Assembly: GCA_963767835.1 (NCBI GenBank)
Contig: CAVYFY010000002.1
Location: 496,001 to 560,000 of the forward strand
Direction of reading: 5' to 3'
Length of the DNA stretch: 64,000 bases
Source: SIAQ01 sp963767835
Lineage (GTDB): Bacteria; Planctomycetota; Planctomycetia; Gemmatales; Gemmataceae
The translations under genes were made by a program, and so were the position numbers. Positions 57,121 to 64,000 of this stretch are shown here, piece after piece (position 1 is the first letter of the stretch; the number at the start of each line of letters is the position of its first letter). Below the pieces are notes generated by a model that ran no database searches, was not told the DNA's origin, and saw only the letters and a list, made by a program, of their open reading frames with translations.

Positions 57121-57157
57121 ATAGATGCAATGGATCGGTACATGTTCCACCTGTACC
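57121..57157 (+). repeat. Inverted repeat arm (right)
   Basis: Reverse-complement partner of 55364-55400; each 21-bp core is itself an imperfect palindrome with GGTACA and TGTACC ends. Confidence 0.75.
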
Positions 57158-57370
57158 GCTTGGACGCCTGAGACTGCGATGGTAAAAATGTCATGCAAGA
57201 GCTTCGGCGTTCCGGGCAGGGTAAATGGCCATTTATCCCGTATATTACGCGACTGAGGTGGCACGGCAAGCAGCAAGTTCAGTCAAGATTGCCCTGTTTG
57301 CCTTTCTCGTCCAGATGTGCTGGCCTTTCCTACCGTCATTCTATACGCTCCATCTGCAAATGGAAAAGGC

Positions 57371-58616
57371 CTAAATCGTCTTCAGCCGGCATTGCAGCGC
57401 CAGGTTCGCGGCCGCCGTGTCGTCTAACGCCAGGTCGCGGGCCACGACGATTTGCTCCGGCGTCAGCTCGACGTGCTTGCTGAAATCGACGGCGATCTTG
57501 TCGTCCAGGCAGACGATCAGCGTTTGCGGCGGGTCCTTGTCGGGGTCGGTCGCGAGCCAGATCGTATTACCCTTCTTCAGCTTCTTTTCCTCGAAGCGCG
57601 TGTTCAGTCCGAAGCCTTCGCGCAGGGCGATTTCCCACAGCACGTTTTCGGCAGTCCAGCCCGGCATCAAGGGATCGTTGTACATCGCGAGCTTGGCCGC
57701 GTACTTCTCCGGCTCGCGGTCGGCGTCGCCGGCGGACCACGGCTGAATGTGCGGGGCGGCCAGCTTGAACACCTTGAAGCCCAGGTCCGACGACTGAGCG
57801 CTCTCGTCCTTGAGCGATTCCGCGGCCTCTTTCTTCAGCTTGGCCAGCACGCGCCGAATCCGTTCCTTGCCGATCTCCGCGATCGTCGGATAGTCCTTGT
57901 TCCCCGTCGGCTCCGGCAACTGCACCACGATGAACTTGCGATTCCCACCGTCTTTTCGGTTCATCTCCAATACCGTTTGCGGCGTCGAGCACGAGCCAGA
58001 GAAAAAATCCAACACCAAATCGCTTCCTTCAAGCACGAAATCGAATAATTCAGTCAAAAGAGTCACGGGCTTCGGATTGGTGAACAGCTTCTCTTCTTCC
58101 GGGAAGAGGGCTTTCAGGTCGTTCGCCCCGGTTCGGCTGTCTAGGTGAATAACGCTACTCAGTTTGCCTTCGTAATCCTTCAGGTATTCCTTTATCTGGA
58201 TGATCTGGGAGTCATCCTCACCAAAGAGTATTCGGCCGTCCTTCAGCAGTTGGTCCATCGTTGCAGGAGGGTAACGGTAGCCATTCGCCGGCGGCTCGCA
58301 CGCTTTCTTCGTGACCGGATGGAATACGTCGTACTTGTGGCCGCCAGGCCTTGGGTTGTGGACTTTTCGCCCGCCGGTATACGGTCCATCGTTATCGACG
58401 CGGTCATAGTGAGTTATGGGGTTCAGGACTTCCTTGCTTGCTTTTACGAACCGCCGGTATTCGGTTTGAACGGACTCGAAATCATCGCCGTATTTTTCTT
58501 TGAGCTGCCCCCATTTCTCAAGCATCACGGTCTTAGCGTCGGCGGTCTTGTTTTTCCACTCAGCCGGCACTTCGTCTTTGTCTCTGGCGAAGCACAGCAT
58601 GTATTCATGCTCCACG
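57371..58616 (-). pseudogene. C-terminal half of a type III-like DNA methyltransferase (Mod)
   Basis: The sequence begins, on the minus strand, at EHEYMLCFARDKDEVPAEWKN, a block that in Mod proteins follows the catalytic DPPY region, and continues with GRILFGEDDSQIIQIKEYL, KPVTLLTELFDFVLEGSDLVLDFFSGSCST (the S-adenosylmethionine motif) and MNRKDGGNRKFIVVQLPE. The whole N-terminal half, including DPPY, is missing: the 5'-truncated group II intron abuts at 58617, and the first about 13 residues of the present ORF come from the intron. It can no longer methylate. No partner restriction gene is seen. Confidence 0.82.
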
Positions 58617-60198
58617 GCGGGCAACACACGTCGGGGAGGCCAACCGCCTCGCAAGAGCGGATGAAGGGCTGAATCTATTCTTGCAAGCGACCGTCTGGAA
58701 CGACTCGATGGACGTGAAGCGACAGCAAGGCAGCTACTACCAAACGCTCCTGTTTACGGAGCAGGCGGAGGAGCTGCGCCCCGGCTCAACTGGCGACGGC
58801 GGGACCGAAGCTGGTGGGTGCGTGGAGTCACAAGCGTCTGCGGCGTCGGGCCAAGCACGTGCCTTGCCGGACCGACTGATGGAGGAGGTGACCCGGACCC
58901 AGAACTTGATCGAAGCAATTGACCGCGTGCGGGCGAACAAAGGATCAGCAGGCGTGGACGGGATGACCGTCAGCGAACTGTTGCCCTGGGTTCGCAAGCA
59001 TCTGCAAGGATTCACCGATTCGCTGCTCGACGGGAGTTATCAACCGTCGCCGATCCGCGGGGTGCAAATCCCGAAGGCCGGCGGAGGAGTGCGACAGTTG
59101 GGCATTCCGACGGTGGTAGACCGCTTGGTGCAGCAGGCGATCCTGCAAGTTTTGGACCCGCTTCTGGACCCGACCTTTTCGGCATCGAGCCATGGCTTTC
59201 GCAAGGGACGCGGAGCATTCACCGCTCTGGCCAAGGCGAAAGAGTATGTGGCCGAGGGCCGAACCATCGTGGTGGACATGGACCTGGAGAAATTCTTCGA
59301 CCGGGTGAACCATGACATCCTGATGGCGCGATTGGCCCGGCGTGTCGGCGACAAGCGTCTGCTCAAGATCATTCGCCGCTTCCTGGAAGCGGGCATGATG
59401 CAAGACGGCGTGTGTGTCGCTCGGCACGAGGGGACACCGCAAGGCGGACCGCTTTCGCCGCTCTTGGCGAACCTGCTGTTGGACGACCTGGACAAGGAAC
59501 TGGAACGGCGTGGCCACTGCTTCTGCCGCTATGCCGACGACTGCAACATCTACATGCGGTCGAAGGCAGCGGGCGAGCGGGTGCTGGCGTCGGTGACAGC
59601 GTTCTTGGAAGGGAAACTTCGGCTCCGCGTCAATCGGGAGAAGAGTGCCGTGGCACACGTCGAGGACCGCAAGTTTCTCGGCTATCGTCTTCTGCGCGGC
59701 GGGGAGTTGGGAGTAGCGCCCAAGAGTGAGGAACGCGTCAAGGAACGCATTCGGCAGATCACTCGTCGAAATCGAGGCATCGAAATCGAGGAGATGGCCG
59801 GCGAACTCAACAGTTTTCTCACGGGCTGGATCGCGTACTTCCGTTTTGCGAAGTGCAAGACCTTGCTGCGTGAATTGGACAGTTGGATTCGTCGGAAGCT
59901 GCGCTGCGTGCGGTTGAAGCAACTGAAACGGACCAGAACGATCGCGGCCTTCTTGCAAAGCCACGGCGTTCCAGTCCGCCACGCGCGGATGACCGCCGGG
60001 TCGAACAAGGGGTGGTGGCATCTGTCGGCGTGTCCGGCCGTCAACACCGCCATGAATCAGACTTGGATCGAGTCTTTGGGCTTGGCCAACCTCAGCCAGC
60101 TGTATGACCGGTATCAACAAGAACAGAAACCGCCGGATACGCAAAGTACGTCCGGTGGTGTGGGAGGACGGGGGAAGTAATTCCCCCTCCTACCCGAT
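58617..60198 (+). mobile_element. Group II intron, 5'-truncated copy
   Basis: Sequence identity with the full copy begins at GCGGGCAACACACG (58617) and ends at CCCGAT (60198), 1,582 nt, so about 380 nt of the 5' part are missing. Truncation at the 5' end fits incomplete reverse transcription during insertion. Confidence 0.85.
58708..60180 (+). CDS. ltrA: Group II intron reverse transcriptase/maturase, intact frame
   Basis: The ATG at 58708 (MDVKRQQGSYYQTLLF) opens a 490-residue uninterrupted protein, nearly identical to the other copy, with the YADD active site in FCRYADDCN and the maturase segment WIRRKLRCVRLKQLKRTRT. Unlike that copy it has the full run of C near 58780, so the frame is open from the start. 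Because the intron RNA lacks its 5' domain the copy cannot splice itself but could supply the protein in trans. The stop TAA (60178-60180) lies in the domain VI hairpin. Confidence 0.92.
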   Translation: MDVKRQQGSYYQTLLFTEQAEELRPGSTGDGGTEAGGCVESQASAASGQARALPDRLMEEVTRTQNLIEAIDRVRANKGSAGVDGMTVSELLPWVRKHLQGFTDSLLDGSYQPSPIRGVQIPKAGGGVRQLGIPTVVDRLVQQAILQVLDPLLDPTFSASSHGFRKGRGAFTALAKAKEYVAEGRTIVVDMDLEKFFDRVNHDILMARLARRVGDKRLLKIIRRFLEAGMMQDGVCVARHEGTPQGGPLSPLLANLLLDDLDKELERRGHCFCRYADDCNIYMRSKAAGERVLASVTAFLEGKLRLRVNREKSAVAHVEDRKFLGYRLLRGGELGVAPKSEERVKERIRQITRRNRGIEIEEMAGELNSFLTGWIAYFRFAKCKTLLRELDSWIRRKLRCVRLKQLKRTRTIAAFLQSHGVPVRHARMTAGSNKGWWHLSACPAVNTAMNQTWIESLGLANLSQLYDRYQQEQKPPDTQSTSGGVGGRGK

Positions 60199-60200
60199 TT

Positions 60201-61874
60201 GGGCGTAACCGGCCTTCCGCTGGCCCGCAACTGATGGTACAGACATAAGTTATGGAGTTAGCGATGTTGGCGAAAGGGCCTCCCAGGGCTAGACATGCGG
60301 TAGCAGCTGCAATGTCTCGCTCCAAGGAGGCCACATTATGAAAATGACACAAGACACGGATGTTCTCAAGGAAGATAATGCCGAACTGCTCGCGATTCTC
60401 AAGGAAATGCTGACGGCGGTCCGCGAAGCGGCCCACCAAGGTACGGCTATCCACGAAGTCGAACGTGCCGTCTGGCAGCAGGTTCTGCTCATCGGCCGCG
60501 CGGCGCTGAGCCAGTTTCTGACGCTTTTGGGGCCGGGCGACATGGGCGAGTCGGTCACCTTGCCGGGTGGGCAGGTGTGCCAGCGTCTGGAGGAAACGCA
60601 CAGCCGGCGTTACGTATCGATCTTTGGCGAGTTCGTGCTGAAGCGCGCGGTGTACGGCAGCCGCGAAGGGCAGAAGATCGAGTTTGTGCCGTTGGACAAT
60701 CGGCTGCAGTTGCCCGAGAGCGTGTTTTCTTATGTGCTGCAGGATTGGGACCAAAGCTTGTGTGTGGAGGAAGCGTTCAGCCAAGCCAAAAGCACCGTGG
60801 CACGCATGTTGGGATTGAAGCAGTCGGTGGACAGTCTGGAACGCATGAACGTGCAGATGGCGGAGTTGGTGGAGGCCTTTCGCGACGAGCGGCACGCTGC
60901 CGTCGGCTGAGGAAGAAGGAGCCATCGTGGTCAGCAGTGCGGACGGCAAAGGTGTGGTGATGCGTCGGGCGGCGGATGAAGCCGCGCCGCCGGCGCATCG
61001 CACCAAAGGGGAGAAGGCGAGTCGCAAAGAGATGGCGATCGTGGGTGCGGTCTACACGGTGGACCGCTACGTGCGCACGCCTGCGGAAGTGGTGGCGGCA
61101 CTGTTCGGCGACGACCGCGACGCACCCAAACGCGATCGTCCCAAGCCGTGCCACAAGCAGACGATGGCGAGCCTGGCCTACACCGACAGCGAGCAGACGC
61201 ATTCGGGGATCGAGATGACCTACAGGTGGATTTCCGAAGAAATCTGGCGCGCAATCGCGGCTACGTCAAGGAAATGGTGCACCTGTGCGACGGCCAGGAA
61301 CCGTTGTGGGAGGCGCGCGAACGGCATTTGACCCAGCGCAACACAGCCAACATTCTGGACCTGTTGCACGTGACGCCGCGTCTGTGGCAGGCGGCGCACG
61401 TCTTTTACCCGGAGAAGAGTGCCGAGACCGAACAGTTTGTGCGTGGGCGTGTGCTGAAGATGCTCGAAGGAAAAGCCGAGTTGGTGATCCGCGGCCTGCG
61501 ACAAATGGGCACCAAACGCAAGCTGACCGGCAGCAAGAAGGCGACGCTGACGAAGGTGTGTGCGTACCTGGAAAACAACCTGGAGCGAATGCGTTACGGT
61601 GAATACCTGGCCAAGGGTTATCCGATCGCGAGCGGCGTGATCGAGGGAGCGTGTCGCCACCTGGTGAAGGACCGCATGGAACGCGCCGGCATGCACTGGA
61701 CGCGTCTTGGGGCTCAAGCGATGTTGGACGTGCGCAGCATCCACGTCAATGGCGACTGGGATGAATACCAAACGTTCCGCATCGACCATGCAACGCAAAA
61801 GTTATACCCGTGGCGAGAGTTGGTTGAAGGCGCCAAATACCAGCAGGCAGCGTAGCGGCCTGCCGGTTACGCCC
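60201..61874 (+). mobile_element. ISKra4-like element, copy 4
   Basis: 1,674 bp with the same ends as the other copies and an exact 9-bp target duplication ACCCGATTT (60192-60200, 61875-61883). It is inserted right at the 3' end of the truncated intron, so it arrived after the intron. Confidence 0.95.
60338..61855 (+). CDS. ISKra4-like transposase of copy 4 (three frame segments)
   Basis: Near-identical to copy 2, with one conservative change at TAIHEVERA (TAMHEVERA in the others). It has the same +1 shift after DERHAAV and the same -1 shift near SEEI, with an AAGGAGG site before the ATG at 60338. Confidence 0.82.
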
Positions 61875-61883
61875 ACCCGATTT

Positions 61884-61931
61884 GTACCGCGGCTCATTCG
61901 GGGTCGCATCGGTGTTTTCCGTTTGGGGCAA
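61884..61931 (-). pseudogene. Possible N-terminal remnant of the Mod gene
   Basis: On the minus strand TTG at 61931, preceded by an AGAGG, opens LPQTENTDATPNEPRYKS and then runs into the IS and intron ends. The NEPRYKS ending resembles the beginning of Mod proteins, and the strand agrees with the C-terminal half at 57371-58616. If correct, the central part of the gene was lost when the intron arrived. Weak evidence, based on a short match. Confidence 0.3.
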
Positions 61932-62007
61932 GGACCTCTTTCTGGTTTCTCGGTCCCCTGAGCTTAGATCGCTTCGCCTTATCTTCTCGGCTCTAATCGA
62001 TTACGAA

Positions 62008-62193
62008 TCAGACCTCCTTGCCTTGTTGTGGCGATGCTTTTGCAGACTCGTTCGGCTCTTTTTTTTTGCGCTTGCGATCTTCCGCCGTCCGCACCGCCGA
62101 CCCAGCGTTGATGGCGCCACCACCCGGAATGATGACTCGCTTCGTGTGGTAGAAATCCACGTCTAACTCGGTGGCGACCGCTCGCGCCAGGAG
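62008..62193 (-). pseudogene. Short C-terminal remnant of an unknown gene
   Basis: Open frame reading LLARAVATELDVDFYHTKRVIIPGGG followed by a Lys/Arg-rich stretch and ending KASPQQGKEV-stop. The only start would be a GTG at 62160. It looks like the end of a longer protein; family not recognised. It precedes the presumed Mod start on the same strand. Confidence 0.35.
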
Positions 62194-62209
62194 TCACCTG
62201 GCCGAGGGG

Positions 62210-62953
62210 TTATCCCCCGACTCGCTTGACCTTGAAACCCAGCTTCTCCAACTCGGCGATGATGCGCTCACGCTGGTCGCCCTGAATCTCGATGCGCCCG
62301 TCCTTGACCGTGCCCCCGGTGCCGCACCGCTGCTTGAGCAAAGCGGCGAGTTCCCGCACTCCGTCGTCATCGAGCGGCAGGTCGAACACGGTCGTCACGC
62401 CCTTGCCACGCCGGCCAGCCGTTTCCCTACCGACCTTCAAGGTGACGGGCTGCTCGGCCGGCTCCTTCACAGGTGGGGACGCCGGGGCTTCGGTCGGACT
62501 CTCCGGGCGCTGGCCTCCGCCGAGAATGCGAGCCACAAGGCTCATGACCTCATGCTCGATCTGGCCCAGCACTTCCGGGGCGTCGTCAACGTGCCAGAAC
62601 TCAACCTTCTCGGCCCAGGCGGGGAAGCGCTCTTTCAGCAGCGGCAGGTGTTCGGCCTGCTTCAACGCGACGATCATCGCCGCCATTTCCAGGTCGCCGG
62701 TAGTCACCTGCGCCGGTAGCCGGATGCTGGCGTCACCGGCTCGGACGCCCATCGCCTCCAGAGCCTTGACCGCCGACGCCGCCATCGAGCCGACGTTGTT
62801 GACGCCCCGCTCCAGCGCCAGTCCCCTGGACGACGCCTGCCACGACAGCCCCATCTTGTCAGCGACGGAGTTGAACAGGATTTCTGCAAACCGGCTGCGG
62901 TAGTAGTTGCCGGTGCAGAGGAACAGCACGCTCTTTTCGCCACGCTTCGCCAT
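62210..62953 (-). CDS. Low-molecular-weight phosphatase / SUI1 (eIF1-like) fusion protein
   Basis: The start ATG at 62953 leads into an LMW protein-tyrosine-phosphatase-like domain: SVLFLCTGNYYRSRFAE, with the C-x5-R phosphate loop at residues 12-18, and VEFWHVDDAPEV near 115, where the family has its acidic catalytic loop. After a Pro-rich linker (about 135-165) the second domain is SUI1/eIF1-like: RRGKGVTTVFDLPLD, LLKQRCGTGGTVKDG, IEIQGDQRERII, GFKVKRVGG, all standard for YciH-type proteins. 247 residues. The combination suggests a link between phosphate signalling and translation initiation, but this is inference. Confidence 0.85.
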   Translation of the reverse strand: MAKRGEKSVLFLCTGNYYRSRFAEILFNSVADKMGLSWQASSRGLALERGVNNVGSMAASAVKALEAMGVRAGDASIRLPAQVTTGDLEMAAMIVALKQAEHLPLLKERFPAWAEKVEFWHVDDAPEVLGQIEHEVMSLVARILGGGQRPESPTEAPASPPVKEPAEQPVTLKVGRETAGRRGKGVTTVFDLPLDDDGVRELAALLKQRCGTGGTVKDGRIEIQGDQRERIIAELEKLGFKVKRVGG

Positions 62954-63132
62954 TGCTGCTGCCGCCCTCGCAGACCCAAGTTCGATGTCAACCCACGTCG
63001 ATTTTACGAGCAGATCAGCAGGTCCGACCGGGCGGCGGCTGGTCGAGGCCTGGACTGCGAAACTGTGGGCGTCCCAGATCAAGCTCCGGCATCCAAAAAT
63101 CTTCAGGGGCGAGGCGTGAGGGCGCTGCGCCG

Positions 63133-64000
63133 TTAATTCACCGTCACGAAACCCATTGAGGTAACGGCATGTCCATCGATGGTGGCGTCGAAGATGGCCA
63201 TGCCGGCGCTCGTGGCGGTGAAGACAGCGGTATAGGTGCCGTCGCCATTGTCGGTGACGCTGACGAGGCCGGTGCCGGCGGCGGTGCTGGACGGATCCAG
63301 GCTGAATTGAACATTCAAGCCAGGCACGTAAACCTGGTTGCCATTGTTGTCGGTGGTGGTCAGCGTGACGGTGGTCGTGTCTCCAACGTTAATGGTGCTC
63401 GGCGCTGCCACCACGGTCGATTGTGCCAAGCTGGGCAAGACGGTGATAACGGTCGTCGATGCGACGAGAACGCCGTTGATGGTAGCGTTGATCGTGTCGA
63501 TGCCGGGGATGGTGCTGGTGAAGGTCACGGTGTAGTATCCATTCCCGTAGTCAATAACTGGAGTGCTCAAGGTGCCGCCAGCACTGCCGCTGGCCAGGGA
63601 GAAGACGACGTTCAAGCCGCCGCTGAGTTCCTGGTTACCGTTGGCGTCTCTGGCGGTGAGCGCAATAATGCTTGTGCTCACGCCATTGGATTGAATCGTC
63701 GACAAAGAAGCCGAAACAATGGATTGCGACGGATCAACGGCCCCTGGCGTCACCGTAATGGTGGGTGCGGTGGAGGTAAGGGCGGTGCCATCGATGGTGG
63801 CGGTGATGGTGTTGGTGCCGGCGATGGTGCCGGTGAAGGTGGCGGTGTAGGTGCCATCGCCGTTGTCGGTGACGCTGCTGAAGGTGCCGCTGGCGGTGCC
63901 GGCGCCCAGGCTGAAGACAACCGTGGAGCCGACCGGCGGTTCCTGGTTGCCGTTGGCGTCCCTGGCGGTGAGCGTGACGGTGGTGGTGTCCCCGGACTGG
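63133..64000 (-). CDS. Ig-repeat (invasin/Big-like) surface protein, 3' end only
   Basis: The frame is open from the right window edge to the stop at 63133. At least three about 95-residue repeats are visible, each with TTVTLTARDANGNQ, VFSL.SG.A.GTLS, DNGDGTYTA.FT and a final strand. Such repeats form stalk-like beta-sandwich rods in secreted or surface proteins. The last repeat ends with GHAVTSMGFVTVN. No anchor is seen at the C-terminus. The N-terminus is outside the window. Confidence 0.88.
   Translation of the reverse strand, partial: QSGDTTTVTLTARDANGNQEPPVGSTVVFSLGAGTASGTFSSVTDNGDGTYTATFTGTIAGTNTITATIDGTALTSTAPTITVTPGAVDPSQSIVSASLSTIQSNGVSTSIIALTARDANGNQELSGGLNVVFSLASGSAGGTLSTPVIDYGNGYYTVTFTSTIPGIDTINATINGVLVASTTVITVLPSLAQSTVVAAPSTINVGDTTTVTLTTTDNNGNQVYVPGLNVQFSLDPSSTAAGTGLVSVTDNGDGTYTAVFTATSAGMAIFDATIDGHAVTSMGFVTVN

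Overview
The window looks like a chromosomal segment of a GC-rich planctomycete, probably of the Gemmata/Isosphaera side. The evidence is a cytochrome-type DUF1549/DUF1553 protein next to a Tat-exported DUF1501 protein, a DUF1573 protein, a PQQ-propeller protein, many small proline-rich lipoproteins, and several families of short palindromic repeats, some lying in frame inside genes. No taxonomic marker gene is present, so the placement is an inference.

Positions 1-42,420 are mostly core genes with ordinary spacing: TPR protein, PKD protein, a dockerin remnant, a Tex-type RNA-binding protein with proline-rich insertions, an ISKra4-type insertion sequence (7.5-9.0 kb), a leucine-rich repeat protein, the DUF1553/DUF1501 pair with a broken DUF2887 gene wedged between them, FHA protein, miaA, a YbaK-type deacylase, a HAD hydrolase, DUF1573, a PQQ-propeller protein, an Hsp70 without its lid, and fabH. 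At 31.07 kb a clear fluoride (crcB-type) riboswitch with an overlapping terminator precedes a tripartite RND efflux operon (RND pump, membrane-fusion lipoprotein, TolC-like channel) followed by a Uup-like ABC-F gene. This pairing is the most interesting regulatory observation here. A large 2-oxoglutarate/Fe(II) oxygenase-like gene closes the core part.

From about 42.9 kb to 62.2 kb the sequence becomes an eroding mobile region. It starts at the 3' half of a tRNA-Leu(TAA)-like sequence, a typical integrase target. It carries an excisionase-like HTH gene, a tRNA-Asp-like sequence, a P4-type primase/helicase gene and the tail of a DNA methyltransferase. It has been invaded by four near-identical copies of a 1.67-kb ISKra4-like element, one IS630-type element, and two copies of a group II intron (one full length, one 5'-truncated). 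Target duplications let the interrupted genes be rejoined on paper: a zinc-ribbon/peroxiredoxin-like gene, an HTH-like hypothetical gene and the primase.

At the right end there is a fusion of a low-molecular-weight phosphatase domain with a SUI1/eIF1-like domain, and the 3' part of a large Ig-repeat surface protein running off the window.

At least twelve conserved genes contain single-base frame breaks (TPR, PKD, LRR, DUF1501 three times, Hsp70, RND pump twice, TolC-like, primase and others). Many of these may be sequencing indels rather than biology. I give whole-gene spans and mark the break.
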